NCBI RefSeq assembly: GCF_000503215.1
Contig: NZ_AYTD01000017.1
Coordinates: forward strand, 702,716 to 766,715
Reading direction: 5' to 3'
DNA: 64,000 nucleotides
Origin: Pseudomonas canadensis
Lineage (GTDB): Bacteria > Pseudomonadota > Gammaproteobacteria > Pseudomonadales > Pseudomonadaceae
Shown: positions 8,885 through 17,966 of the stretch, one piece after another
How the letters are laid out: the number at the start of each line of letters is the position of its first letter
Position numbering within the stretch: the stretch's first letter is position 1
The notes under the pieces: generated by a model
Told to the model about the DNA's origin: nothing
What the model saw: only the letters and a program-made list of their open reading frames with translations
The model's database searches: none
Position numbers and translations under genes: made by a program

Positions 8885-9649
8885 ATGAAAACAAGTATAG
8901 CCAGCGCCATAAAATGCTTTCGGCCAGGAATCGCACCGACATTGGTGGTGTTGGTGCTGCTGCCGTTGATGGTCGGCCTGGGGTTCTGGCAGTTGTCTCG
9001 CGGCCATGAAAAACAGCTGCTGGTGGACAGCTACGCCGAGCGGCGCCGGGCAGATCCGATCAGCAGCGCGCAACTTAGCGACATGGCGGACCCGGCCTTC
9101 CGCCGCGTTCGTCTGCGCGGCCAATTCGACGCCGAACACAGCGTATTCCTCGACAACCGCATGCGCGACGGCAAGGCCGGCGTAGAGCTGCTGCAACCCT
9201 TCCACGACCAGGCCAGTGGCCTGTGGCTGTTGCTCAATCGCGGTTGGCTGCCCTGGCCGGATCGGCGCACGCCACCCGCCTACACCACGCCGGATCAGCC
9301 AGTGAATCTCGATGCCTGGGTGTACGTCGCTCCCGGCGAAACCTTCCAGTTGCACCCGGACCCTACGACCGCGCAATGGCCGCGTCTGCTCACGGCCTTG
9401 CACCCTGCCGCGCTCTGGCCCGAGTTGGGTCGCAACGGTTTCGCCTATGAGTTGCGGGCCGAAGCCGGCCCCGGCACCTATGAAACTACCTGGCCGATCG
9501 TCGCCATGGGCCCGGAAAAACACTTGGCGTATGCCGTGCAGTGGTTCGCCATGTCGCTGGCGTTGCTGGCGCTTTACCTCTACCTCGGATGGCACAACAA
9601 AAAGGAGAAGCCCCATGGGAGCGGCCACGAATCCACTCAACATGTCTGA
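8885..9649 (+). CDS. SURF1 family oxidase assembly protein
   Basis: Assists heme a insertion into cytochrome oxidase subunit I. The 254-residue protein has the family layout: an N-terminal membrane helix ending LGFWQLSRG (about residues 20-40), a periplasmic domain, and a C-terminal helix with YAVQWFAMSLALL (about 215-238). GFWQL and AVQWF are SURF1 signature stretches. ATG 8885 is chosen; the open frame extends to 8714 but crosses the divergent DUF2909 gene. The gene overlaps the next one by 35 bases. Confidence 0.92.
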   Translation: MKTSIASAIKCFRPGIAPTLVVLVLLPLMVGLGFWQLSRGHEKQLLVDSYAERRRADPISSAQLSDMADPAFRRVRLRGQFDAEHSVFLDNRMRDGKAGVELLQPFHDQASGLWLLLNRGWLPWPDRRTPPAYTTPDQPVNLDAWVYVAPGETFQLHPDPTTAQWPRLLTALHPAALWPELGRNGFAYELRAEAGPGTYETTWPIVAMGPEKHLAYAVQWFAMSLALLALYLYLGWHNKKEKPHGSGHESTQHV

Positions 9650-10199
9650 AGCCCCGAATCGGCGCAAAGGCCGCTGGCAGTTGATCCTGATCCTGATGAT
9701 GGTGATCGGCCCGATGGCGCTGGCCACCTTCATGTACAAGCTGCAGTTCTGGGTGCCGGAAAGCCGCAGCTATCACGGCGAGATGATCGGCAACGGCCAG
9801 AGCCGCGCCGATATTGGCGTACAAACCGATGAGCAGCGCTGGCAACTGCTGGTGACCGCGCCCACTGCCTGCGCGGCGGATTGCCAGCAACTGGTGTACC
9901 TCGCACGCCAACTGCAAATCAGCCTGGGCCGTGATGCCTCCCGCGCCAGCCATGCCTTGGCCAGTGCGCAGCCGCTGAGCGCGGAGTATGAAACCAAGCT
10001 GAACGTTGAATACCCGCAACTGCAACGCTACTCACTGGATTTGCCGACTTTCAGCAAAGGCGCCGCCGCGCCGGGTGACGCGCAGCTGTGGATCGTCGAT
10101 CCCCACGGCAACCTGGTGTTGCGTTACGACGCCAAGGTCAAGGGCAAGGATTTGCTCAACGACCTGCGCCACCTGCTGAAACTGTCGAACATCGGATAA
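9615..10199 (+). CDS. Membrane-anchored CxxxC protein of the cox cluster (PA0111-like)
   Basis: A 194-residue protein with one N-terminal membrane helix (about residues 22-42) and a periplasmic domain. Start ATG 9615 is firmly set by AAAGGAG seven bases upstream, inside the end of SURF1. The periplasmic part has Cys86-x3-Cys90 (CAADC) after a predicted strand, and a C-terminal segment LWIVDPHGNLVLRYD like the last strands of SCO proteins. This suggests a thioredoxin-like fold related to SCO, but I see no equivalent of the distal copper-binding histidine. It may be a thiol reductant or assembly factor for the CuA site; this is inference from fold-like features and position (between SURF1 and ctaA). 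Confidence 0.75.
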   Translation: MGAATNPLNMSEAPNRRKGRWQLILILMMVIGPMALATFMYKLQFWVPESRSYHGEMIGNGQSRADIGVQTDEQRWQLLVTAPTACAADCQQLVYLARQLQISLGRDASRASHALASAQPLSAEYETKLNVEYPQLQRYSLDLPTFSKGAAAPGDAQLWIVDPHGNLVLRYDAKVKGKDLLNDLRHLLKLSNIG

Positions 10200-10209
10200 G
10201 GGCACCGTC

Positions 10210-11289
10210 ATGGCCAAACCTGGATTTCGCCTCGCGTTGTTTGCCACCTTGTTGGCTTTGATCGTCGTGCTGCTCGGCGCCTATACGCGCCTGACACACG
10301 CGGGCCTGGGTTGCCCGGATTGGCCGGGCTGCTACGGCTTCATCAGCGTGCCCAAGACCGAAGCCCAGTTGGCCCATGCCGAGCTGCATTTCCCCGATAC
10401 GCCGGTGGAGGCCGACAAGGGCTGGGCCGAGATGACTCATCGCTACTTCGCTGGCACCCTGGGCTTGCTGATTGTGTTGCTGGCCGCGCGTTCCTGGAGT
10501 CATCGGCGTGATCCGGGCCAGCCGGTGAAGCTGCCGCTGTTCCTGCTGGCGGTGGTGTTTGCCCAGGCGGCGTTTGGCATGTGGACGGTGACGCTGAAGT
10601 TATGGCCGCAGGTGGTGACGGGGCATTTATTGGGCGGCTTTGCGACCTTGAGCCTGCTGTTTCTGCTGACCCTGCGCTTGTCCGGCGTATTGCCCGCGTT
10701 AATCGTGCCCAAGCGCCTGCAATACTGGGCGACGGCGGGCCTGGTGCTGGTGATCGGCCAGATCGCGCTGGGCGGCTGGGTCAGTTCCAACTACGCGGCG
10801 GTGGCCTGCGTTGATTTGCCGACGTGCCATGGCGAATGGTGGCCGGCAGCGGATTTCGCCAACGGTTTTCATCTCACCCAGCACATCGGGCCCAACTACC
10901 TGGGCGGCCAACTGGACAGCGAGGCACGCACCGCCATCCACCTGACCCACCGCATCGGCGCTGTCATCGTCAGCCTGGTGTTGCTCGGCCTGGCCTGGCA
11001 ATTGCGCGCGGTGGGCATGACGCGTTTGGCGGGCTTATTGCTGGTCGCCCTGGCCGCGCAAATCTGCCTGGGCCTGAGCAATGTGGCTTTCGGGCTGCCG
11101 CTGGCGGTGGCTGTAGGCCATAACGCCGGTGGCGCCGCGTTGTTGCTCAGTCTGGTGCTGGTCAATTACCACGCCCGCACCAGCCTGGTCCGGGTGCGCA
11201 ACCAACTGCCCTTCGGCTGGCGTTTTATCCCACGCAAACACGTATCGGGCCTCATCACCCTTAAAGGAGAGATGCCATGGCGACCTTGA
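10210..11289 (+). CDS. ctaA: Heme A synthase (COX15/CtaA)
   Basis: Oxidises the methyl group of heme O to the formyl group of heme A. The 359-residue membrane protein has about eight helices, with GAYTRLTHAGLGCPDWPGC near the N-terminus, the MTHRYFAG histidine segment, and HLTHRIGA in the second half, which are the heme-ligand regions of the family. The Cys pair in the first and second periplasmic loops (CPDWPGC and CVDLPTC) is present. It overlaps cyoE by 13 bases, so the two enzymes of heme A formation are translationally coupled. Confidence 0.95.
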   Translation: MAKPGFRLALFATLLALIVVLLGAYTRLTHAGLGCPDWPGCYGFISVPKTEAQLAHAELHFPDTPVEADKGWAEMTHRYFAGTLGLLIVLLAARSWSHRRDPGQPVKLPLFLLAVVFAQAAFGMWTVTLKLWPQVVTGHLLGGFATLSLLFLLTLRLSGVLPALIVPKRLQYWATAGLVLVIGQIALGGWVSSNYAAVACVDLPTCHGEWWPAADFANGFHLTQHIGPNYLGGQLDSEARTAIHLTHRIGAVIVSLVLLGLAWQLRAVGMTRLAGLLLVALAAQICLGLSNVAFGLPLAVAVGHNAGGAALLLSLVLVNYHARTSLVRVRNQLPFGWRFIPRKHVSGLITLKGEMPWRP

Positions 11290-12176
11290 TCGGCGCGCGT
11301 CACGGCCAGGCAATCTGGCGTGACTACCTGGAGCTGACCAAGCCGAAAGTGGTGGTGTTGATGCTCATTACCTCATTGGTGGGGATGTTCCTGGCGACCC
11401 GTGCGGGTGTGCCGTGGACGGTGTTGGTGTTCGGCAACCTGGGGATTGCTCTGTGTGCGGGCGGCGCGGCGGCGGTGAACCATGTGGTGGACCGGCGGAT
11501 CGACGCCGTAATGGCGCGCACCCATAAGCGGCCGTTGGCAGAGGGCCGTGTATCGCCGCTGGCGGCGCTGGCCTTTGCATTGTTTCTAGCTGTTGCAGGA
11601 TTGGCGCTGCTGCTGGCGTTCACCAACCCGCTGGCAGCCTGGCTGACGTTGGCTTCGCTGTTGGGGTACGCCGTGATCTATACCGGCTTTCTCAAGCGGG
11701 CGACACCGCAGAATATCGTCATCGGTGGATTGGCAGGTGCTGCGCCGCCCTTGCTGGGCTGGGTCGCGGTCACCGGGCATATCAGCGCCGAGCCCCTGCT
11801 GCTGGTGCTGATCATCTTCGCCTGGACCCCGCCGCACTTCTGGGCCCTGGCCATTCACCGCAAGGAGGAATACGCCAAGGCCGATATTCCGATGTTGCCG
11901 GTCACTCACGGCGAGCATTACACCAAGGTGCATATCCTGCTCTACACCTTCGCCCTGCTGGCGGTGAGCCTGATGCCCTATGTGATTCACATGAGCGGCC
12001 TGCTGTACCTTGCGTGTGCACTGGTATTGGGCGGGCGCTTTCTGCAATGGGCCTGGGTGTTGTACCGTGGCGGTCGGCCGCACGCGGCGATCAACACCTT
12101 CAAGTACTCTATCTGGTACTTGCTGCTGCTGTTTATCGCGCTGCTCCTCGACCACTACCTACTGTTGAACCTATGA
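11277..12176 (+). CDS. cyoE: Heme O synthase (protoheme IX farnesyltransferase)
   Basis: Transfers a farnesyl group to heme B to give heme O, the substrate of CtaA. The 299-residue UbiA-family membrane protein shows the first Asp-rich motif as NHVVDRRIDAVMARTHKRPL and the second region YAKADIPMLPV. RBS AAAGGAGAG lies within the 3' end of ctaA. The stop codon overlaps the start of the SCO gene (ATGA), continuing the coupled arrangement. Confidence 0.96.
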   Translation: MATLIGARHGQAIWRDYLELTKPKVVVLMLITSLVGMFLATRAGVPWTVLVFGNLGIALCAGGAAAVNHVVDRRIDAVMARTHKRPLAEGRVSPLAALAFALFLAVAGLALLLAFTNPLAAWLTLASLLGYAVIYTGFLKRATPQNIVIGGLAGAAPPLLGWVAVTGHISAEPLLLVLIIFAWTPPHFWALAIHRKEEYAKADIPMLPVTHGEHYTKVHILLYTFALLAVSLMPYVIHMSGLLYLACALVLGGRFLQWAWVLYRGGRPHAAINTFKYSIWYLLLLFIALLLDHYLLLNL

Positions 12177-12808
12177 CTCGAACTCAAAAAACTGTCTTCA
12201 TCCTGGTAGCCCTGGTGGCATTGATCATGGGCCTGACCGTTAACAAAGTGCTCTCGGGCAAGGGCCAGGGCGACCCCACTGCCTTGATCGACGCCGGCAT
12301 CATCCTGTTGCCGCAAAGCCGTCAGTTGCCACCGGTGACCATGACCAACCAGGAAGGCCAGCCGGTGGTGGTCAACGAATTGAAAGGCAAGTGGAGCCTG
12401 TTGTTCTTCGGCTACACCTTCTGCCCGGACATCTGCCCGACCACCCTCGCCCAACTGCGCCAGATCAAGAGCGAACTGCCCAAGGACGTTGTGGATAAGT
12501 TGCAGGTGATCCTGGTCAGCGTCGACCCGAACCGCGATACGCCGACCCAGCTCAAGCAGTACCTGGGCTACTTCGACCCGCAGTTCCAGGGCCTGACCGG
12601 CGCGAATGTGGAGGATGTGCAGAAGGTTTCGAATGCCGTCAGCATTCCGTTCATACCGGCCGACACCAGCAAACCGAACTACACCGTTGACCACAGCGGA
12701 AACCTGGCGCTGATCGGACCGGACGGGACGCAGCGTGGGTTTATTCGTGCGCCGTTGAATAACCAGAAGCTCGTAGCGCAACTGCCGGTGCTGTTGCAGC
12801 GTAAATAA
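12173..12808 (+). CDS. SCO1/SenC family copper chaperone
   Basis: Periplasmic, membrane-anchored copper protein that helps assemble the CuA site of subunit II. The 211-residue protein has an N-terminal helix (about residues 7-25), the CxxxC motif Cys84/Cys88 (FCPDICPTT) and the distal ligand His174 (VDHSG). ATG 12173 overlaps the cyoE stop (ATGA). The upstream extension of the frame to 12014 lies within cyoE and is not real. It is the last gene of the cox operon, followed by a REP pair. Confidence 0.95.
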   Translation: MTRTQKTVFILVALVALIMGLTVNKVLSGKGQGDPTALIDAGIILLPQSRQLPPVTMTNQEGQPVVVNELKGKWSLLFFGYTFCPDICPTTLAQLRQIKSELPKDVVDKLQVILVSVDPNRDTPTQLKQYLGYFDPQFQGLTGANVEDVQKVSNAVSIPFIPADTSKPNYTVDHSGNLALIGPDGTQRGFIRAPLNNQKLVAQLPVLLQRK

Positions 12809-12839
12809 GCCGGGCGCCAGCCTGGCCAGCACCACAAAA

Positions 12840-12938
12840 CAAATGTGGGAGCGGGCTTGCCTGCGAAAGCGGTGTGCCAGTCAACATCTCCGTCGACTGA
12901 TACACCGCATTCGCGAGCAAGCCCGTTCCCACATTTTT
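12840..12938. repeat. REP pair (REPIN-like), GTGGGAGCGGGCTTGC type
   Basis: Two REP sequences in opposite orientation, AAATGTGGGAGCGGGCTTG and its imperfect reverse complement CAAGCCCGTTCCCACATTT, extended by GCGGTGT/ACACCGC, enclose about 25 bases. The pair lies between the convergent SCO gene and metQ and ends in a T-run on the + strand, so it can also serve as a terminator. The same REP type recurs at 40423-40505. Confidence 0.85.
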
Positions 12939-12968
12939 TGATCTCCAGTTTTGGGAGATCGAGTCAGG

Positions 12969-13739
12969 TCAGAACGCCGGCTTGATCGCGCCTTTGTACT
13001 TCTCTTCGATGAATTTCTTCACTTCAGGCGTGTGCAGGGCTGCAACCAGCTTCTTCACGGCGTCCGAGTCTTTGTTGTCTTCACGGGTCACCAGGATGTT
13101 CACGTAAGGCGAGTCGCTGCCTTCGATGACCAGTGCGTCCTTGGACGGGTCCAGCTTGGCTTCCAGCGCATAGTTAGTGTTGATCAGTGCCAGGTCGACC
13201 TGGGTCAGCACGCGCGGCAGGGTCGCGGCTTCCAGTTCACGGAATTTCAGGTTTTTGCTGTTACCGGTGATGTCCTTGATGGTCGACAGGATGTTGGTCG
13301 GGTCCTTCAGGGTGATCAGGCCGTTCTTGGCCAGCAGCAACAACGCGCGGCCGCCGTTGGTGGCGTCGTTCGGGATCACGACATTAGCGCCGCTTGGCAG
13401 CTCATCCAGCTTCTTGTACTTGCTGGAGTAGGCGCCCAAGGGTTCCAGGTGCACGGCGCCAACGCTCACCAGGTGAGTGCCCTTGGCCTTGTTGAACTCA
13501 TCCAGGTACGGCTGGTGCTGGAAGAAGTTGGCGTCCAGGCGCTTTTCAGCCACTTGTACGTTCGGCTGCACGTAGTCGGTGAAGACTTTGACCTGCAGGT
13601 CTACGCCTTCTTTAGCGAGGGCAGGTTTCACGAATTCCAGGATTTCCGCATGGGGCACCGGCGAAGCGGCGACCGTAATGGTCTCGGCGTGGGCGGAAAA
13701 CGCGGCAACGGCGGCGAAAGCAACCAGTAGTTTTTTCAT
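12969..13739 (-). CDS. metQ: Methionine ABC transporter substrate-binding protein
   Basis: Periplasmic binding protein of the MetNIQ methionine importer (NlpA/MetQ family, 256 residues). The N-terminus MKKLLVAFAAVAAFSAHA-ET looks like an ordinary signal peptidase I signal; no lipobox cysteine follows, unlike E. coli MetQ. Family segments include ASPVPHAEILEFVKPALAKEG and DANFFQHQPYLDEFN. Start ATG 13739 is preceded by AAGGAG. It is the last gene of the metN-metI-metQ run, 51 bases after metI. Confidence 0.93.
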   Translation of the reverse strand: MKKLLVAFAAVAAFSAHAETITVAASPVPHAEILEFVKPALAKEGVDLQVKVFTDYVQPNVQVAEKRLDANFFQHQPYLDEFNKAKGTHLVSVGAVHLEPLGAYSSKYKKLDELPSGANVVIPNDATNGGRALLLLAKNGLITLKDPTNILSTIKDITGNSKNLKFRELEAATLPRVLTQVDLALINTNYALEAKLDPSKDALVIEGSDSPYVNILVTREDNKDSDAVKKLVAALHTPEVKKFIEEKYKGAIKPAF

Positions 13740-13790
13740 CCAACAAGCTCCTTGTTCGGGCATGTACCGGCGTGCGGCCGGCAATGGCCG

Positions 13791-14465
13791 TTATTTTCGA
13801 GAAAAGTGCACCACCAGCTTGTCGCCGACGGTTTGCAGAATTTGCACCAGAATCAGCAGCATCACCACGGTGACCACCATCACATCGGTCTGGAAGCGCT
13901 GGTAACCGAAACGGATCGCCAGGTCACCCAGGCCACCGGCACCGACCACACCGGCCATTGCCGTGTAGGACACCAGTGTAATCGCCGTCACCGTAATCGC
14001 CGCGAAAATGCCAGGACGGGCTTCGGGCAGCAAGGCGTTGGTAATGATCTGGCGCGTGCTGGCGCCCATGGACTGGGTGGCTTCGATGATGCCGCGGTCC
14101 ACTTCACGCAGCGCGGTCTCCACCAGGCGCGCAAAGAATGGCGTTGCACCTACGACCAGCGGCGGAATCGCACCCGCCACGCCCAGCGAAGTGCCGGTGA
14201 TCAGGACGGTGAACGGGATCATCACGATCAACAGGATGATGAACGGCAGCGAACGCAGGATGTTCACGATCAGCGAGAGCAGCGCGTACAAGCCTTTCTG
14301 TTCGAACAGTTGGCGCGGGCTGGTCAGGAACAGCAGCACGCCCAGCGGCAGGCCGAGCACCACGGTGAAGAACAGCGAACCGAACAGCATGGTCATGGTG
14401 TCGCCGGTGGCGAGCCAGATTTCAGACCAGTCGATATTGGCGAAGAAACTCAACAGGACGTCCAT
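13791..14465 (-). CDS. metI: Methionine ABC transporter permease
   Basis: Membrane component of the MetNIQ importer: 224 residues with five predicted helices and the permease-ATPase coupling segment near EATQSMGASTRQII, typical of binding-protein-dependent permeases. Its ATG overlaps the metN stop as TAATG, so translation is coupled. Length and sequence (LRSLPFIILLIVMIPFT) match MetI. Confidence 0.95.
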   Translation of the reverse strand: MDVLLSFFANIDWSEIWLATGDTMTMLFGSLFFTVVLGLPLGVLLFLTSPRQLFEQKGLYALLSLIVNILRSLPFIILLIVMIPFTVLITGTSLGVAGAIPPLVVGATPFFARLVETALREVDRGIIEATQSMGASTRQIITNALLPEARPGIFAAITVTAITLVSYTAMAGVVGAGGLGDLAIRFGYQRFQTDVMVVTVVMLLILVQILQTVGDKLVVHFSRK

Positions 14466-15472
14466 TAGCGCAGGATCTCCATGTGGACGTCAGCGGCGGT
14501 GAAGCGCGCAAAGGCGGCTTCCATGTCGCCACCGGTGACGGCGAGGGTCAATTGCCCGTAAGGGATGTCTTTGATGCGGTCGATACGGCCAGCGAGGATG
14601 CTGTAGTCCACACCCGTTTCGCGGGCGACGGTGCCCAGCAGCGGCGCGTAGGTCGCTTCGCCCTGGAACGTCAGGCGCACAATACGGCCTGGCACGTGGG
14701 CGAAGTCGTCGCGTTGCTCGTTTTCGTCGACCTGCTCGGACTCTTGCACGAAGCGCTTGGTGGTCGGGTGCGTGGGGTGCAGGAATACGTCGGCCACCGA
14801 GCCTTGCTCGACGATCACGCCAGCGTCCATCACCGCCACCTGGTCGCAGACGCGCCGGATCACATCCATTTCATGGGTGATCAGTACGATGGTCAGCTTC
14901 AACTCGCGGTTGATCTCGGCCAGCAGTTGCAGCACTGAGGCGGTGGTCTGCGGGTCGAGGGCGCTGGTGGCTTCGTCGCACAGCAGGATCTTTGGTTTGG
15001 TCGCCAGGGCGCGGGCGATGCCGACGCGTTGCTTCTGGCCACCGGACAACTGCGCCGGGTACTTCTTGGCGTGGTCCGACAGGCCGACACGGGCGAGCAA
15101 TTCGGCGACGCGCAGGTCGATATCCCTACGCGACAACTCGCCAGCCAGCGTCAGTGGCAGCGCCACGTTGTCGGCGACAGTCTTGGACGCCAGCAGGTTG
15201 AAGTGCTGGAAGATCATCCCGACCTGCTGGCGGAAACGGCGCAGGCCGTTGGCGTCCAGGGCAGTGACTTCTTCGCCATCCACCGTGATCTTGCCGCCAC
15301 TCGGTTCTTCGAGGCGGTTGATCAGGCGCAGCAGTGTACTTTTGCCCGCGCCGGAATGACCGATCAGACCAAACACCTGGCCGTTCGCGACGGTCAGGCT
15401 GGTGGGGTGCAGCGCGGGAATATCCCTACCGGCGACGCGGTAGGTTTTATGGACGTTTTGAAACTCGATCAC
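14465..15472 (-). CDS. metN: Methionine ABC transporter ATP-binding protein
   Basis: ATPase of the methionine importer, 335 residues. Walker A is GHSGAGKST (about residues 38-46), the signature LSGGQKQR, Walker B ILLCDEATSALD, and the switch His in LITHEMDVI. The C-terminal ~75 residues form the NIL domain, which in E. coli MetN binds methionine and shuts transport down when the cytoplasm is replete. First gene of the operon, divergent from katE with 265 bases between; I see no recognisable methionine riboswitch in that gap. Confidence 0.96.
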   Translation of the reverse strand: MIEFQNVHKTYRVAGRDIPALHPTSLTVANGQVFGLIGHSGAGKSTLLRLINRLEEPSGGKITVDGEEVTALDANGLRRFRQQVGMIFQHFNLLASKTVADNVALPLTLAGELSRRDIDLRVAELLARVGLSDHAKKYPAQLSGGQKQRVGIARALATKPKILLCDEATSALDPQTTASVLQLLAEINRELKLTIVLITHEMDVIRRVCDQVAVMDAGVIVEQGSVADVFLHPTHPTTKRFVQESEQVDENEQRDDFAHVPGRIVRLTFQGEATYAPLLGTVARETGVDYSILAGRIDRIKDIPYGQLTLAVTGGDMEAAFARFTAADVHMEILR

Positions 15473-15737
15473 GTAGCGAACCTTGTGGGGCGCATGGAAA
15501 AGGGATCAGCGGTTAGCCGGGCGCGCATTTTAGCCTGTCCGTATAGCGTTTCTTAGCATTTATTTCGCATTCATCCAGCGATTTGGCAATAACGCGATCA
15601 AAGGTCATAAAAAAGGAACGGCCCAAAACCTCGTCAGTCACTACTTAAGCAACTCGATTTCCCAGGTGCCGTGCCTGGGGTTTTGCTCAAACGAGCCGGG
15701 GATCGCTCTGGCCAATTTGAATAAGGAGTTTTGTCTG

Positions 15738-17879
15738 ATGAGTACCAAGAAGCCAGCCACCCCGCCGAAGAGTGAACTCGCGGGCACCGATACCTTGGAC
15801 CGTGGCAACACCAACGCCAAGCTGCAGGCCCTGGAGACATTCCGTTCCGATGCGACCGGCCAGGCCCTGCGTACCAACCAAGGCGTGAAGATTTCCGACA
15901 ACCAGAACACCTTGAAAGTCGGTTCCCGTGGCCCATCGCTGCTGGAAGACTTCATCATGCGTGAAAAAATCACGCACTTTGACCATGAGCGCATCCCGGA
16001 GCGCATCGTGCATGCCCGTGGCACCGGCGCCCATGGTTATTTCCAGACGTATGAGAACCATTCGGCGCTGACCAAGGCTGGGTTCCTGCGTGACCCTGGG
16101 CATAAAACGCCGGTATTCACGCGCTTTTCCACCGTGCAGGGCCCGCGTGGCTCAGGGGATACGGTGCGTGATGTGCGCGGTTTTGCGGTTAAGTTTTTCA
16201 CCGAAGAAGGCAACTTCGACCTGGTGGGCAACAACATGCCGGTGTTTTTCATTCAGGACGCGATCAAGTTTCCTGACTTCGTGCACGCCGTAAAGCCTGA
16301 ACCACACAATGAAATTCCTACCGGCGGATCGGCGCACGATACGTTCTGGGACTTCGTTTCGCTGCAGCCTGAATCCGCTCATATGGTGATCTGGGCAATG
16401 TCTGACCGCGCCATTCCAAAAAGCCTGCGCAGCATGCAGGGCTTTGGTGTGCACACCTTCCGACTGGTGAATGCCGAGGGCAAATCCAACTTCGTCAAAT
16501 TCCACTGGCGCCCTACGGCGGGTACTTGCTCGCTGGTGTGGGACGAGGCGCAGAAGTTGGCCGGTAAAGATACCGACTACCACCGTCGCGATCTCTGGGA
16601 AGCCATTGAAATGGGCGACTACCCCGAGTGGGAGTTGGGTGTGCAGGTTATCCCCGAGGATAAGGAGCATGCCTTCGACTTCGACATTCTCGACCCCACG
16701 AAGCTGATTCCGGAAGAGCTGGTGCCAATCACCCCGCTGGGCAAGATGGTGTTGAACCGCAACCCGGATAACTTCTTTGCAGAAGTCGAGCAGGTCGCGT
16801 TTTGCCCGGGCCATATCGTGCCGGGTATCGACTTCTCCAATGACCCGCTGCTGCAAGGTCGGTTGTTTTCCTACACCGATACACAGATCAGCCGACTGGG
16901 CGGCCCGAACTTTCACCAGTTGCCGATCAACCAGCCCGTGACGCCGCTGCACAACAACCAGCGTGATGCCATGCACCGCAGCACCATCGATAAAGGTCGT
17001 GCGTCCTACGAGCCGAATTCGATTGATGGTGGCTGGCCTAAAGAAACTCCGCCTGCGGCACAGGATGGTGGCTTCGAGACTTATCCGGAGCGCATCGATG
17101 CCCACAAGATCCGTGAGCGCAGCGAGTCATTCGGCGATCACTTCTCCCAAGCGCGCCTGTTCTTCCGCAGCATGAGCAAGCACGAGCAAGAGCACATCAT
17201 CGCGGCGTATAGCTTTGAGTTGGGCAAGGTAGAGCGTGAGTTCATTCGTGCCCGCCAAGTCAACGAGATCCTGGCGAATATCGACCTGGAACTGGCCAAG
17301 CGCGTGGCCCAGAACCTGGGGCTGCCAGCACCGACCAAAGGCACCGTGCCGGAGCGTCAAACCAAGCCGGAGCGCTCGCCAGCGTTGAGCCAGGCGAACC
17401 TGCTGCCGGGCGATATCAAGACCCGCAAGGTGGCGATCCTGGCAGCCAATGGCGTGGACGGCGTGGCGATTGCCGCGCTGAAAAAAGCACTGGAAGCAGA
17501 AGGGGCGCACGCCAAGCTGCTGGGGCCAACCTCGGCGCCGGTGAAGACGGCCGATGGCAAGAGCCTGCCGGTGGATGCGTCGATGGAAGGCATGCCGTCC
17601 ATTGCGTTTGATGCGGTGTTCGTCCCTGGCGGGAAGGACTCGGTGAAAGCCTTGAGCGGTGATGGGGTGGCGTTGCACTTCCTGTTAGAGGCGTACAAGC
17701 ACCTCAAGGCGATTACAGTCGCCAGTGACGCGAAGCCGTTGTTGGACCTGCTTAAACTTGAGGTGGATGCGGGGCTGATCGTGGGATCGGATGCCAAGGC
17801 GTTCAAGGCGTTTTTTGCCGCGATCGGCCAGCATCGGGTCTGGGATCGCGAGCCTAAGGCCAAGGCGATTCCAGCTTAA
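15738..17879 (+). CDS. katE: Monofunctional catalase HPII with C-terminal GATase-like domain
   Basis: Degrades hydrogen peroxide in the cytoplasm. The 713-residue protein is of the large-subunit clade: catalytic His92 (RIVHARGTGAHG), Asn165 (LVGNNMPVFF) and proximal heme Tyr379 (RLFSYTDTQ), then after about residue 555 a flavodoxin-like/class I amidotransferase-like domain beginning KTRKVAILAANGVDG. ATG 15738 is selected by AAGGAG nine bases upstream; the open frame to 15666 has no such site. Ends at a convergent junction with a strong REP/terminator hairpin. Confidence 0.96.
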   Translation: MSTKKPATPPKSELAGTDTLDRGNTNAKLQALETFRSDATGQALRTNQGVKISDNQNTLKVGSRGPSLLEDFIMREKITHFDHERIPERIVHARGTGAHGYFQTYENHSALTKAGFLRDPGHKTPVFTRFSTVQGPRGSGDTVRDVRGFAVKFFTEEGNFDLVGNNMPVFFIQDAIKFPDFVHAVKPEPHNEIPTGGSAHDTFWDFVSLQPESAHMVIWAMSDRAIPKSLRSMQGFGVHTFRLVNAEGKSNFVKFHWRPTAGTCSLVWDEAQKLAGKDTDYHRRDLWEAIEMGDYPEWELGVQVIPEDKEHAFDFDILDPTKLIPEELVPITPLGKMVLNRNPDNFFAEVEQVAFCPGHIVPGIDFSNDPLLQGRLFSYTDTQISRLGGPNFHQLPINQPVTPLHNNQRDAMHRSTIDKGRASYEPNSIDGGWPKETPPAAQDGGFETYPERIDAHKIRERSESFGDHFSQARLFFRSMSKHEQEHIIAAYSFELGKVEREFIRARQVNEILANIDLELAKRVAQNLGLPAPTKGTVPERQTKPERSPALSQANLLPGDIKTRKVAILAANGVDGVAIAALKKALEAEGAHAKLLGPTSAPVKTADGKSLPVDASMEGMPSIAFDAVFVPGGKDSVKALSGDGVALHFLLEAYKHLKAITVASDAKPLLDLLKLEVDAGLIVGSDAKAFKAFFAAIGQHRVWDREPKAKAIPA

Positions 17880-17904
17880 GGTATTGGTTGTCGGTTAGAT
17901 CGCT

Positions 17905-17966
17905 ATCGCCGGCAAGCCGGCTCCTACAGGTTGAAGGGTAGGAGCCGGCTTGCCGGCGATGCTTTT
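17905..17966. terminator. REP hairpin and terminator between katE and the lipoprotein gene
   Basis: A perfect 23-bp inverted repeat (arms 17905-17927 and 17938-17960, core GCCGGCAAGCCGGCTCCTAC) with a 10-base loop, followed on the + strand by GCTTTTTT. It is a REP of the GTAGGAGCCGGC type acting as terminator for katE and possibly for the convergent gene. Confidence 0.85.

Noticed and set aside
12840..12938. Repeat pairs considered as CRISPR or transposon ends
   Set aside because: Only two inverted copies, no direct repeat array with spacers, and the core sequence is that of Pseudomonas REP elements; no transposase nearby.
15473..15737. Possible methionine-related riboswitch upstream of metN
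   Set aside because: No recognisable SAM or SAH riboswitch core was seen in the 265-base gap.
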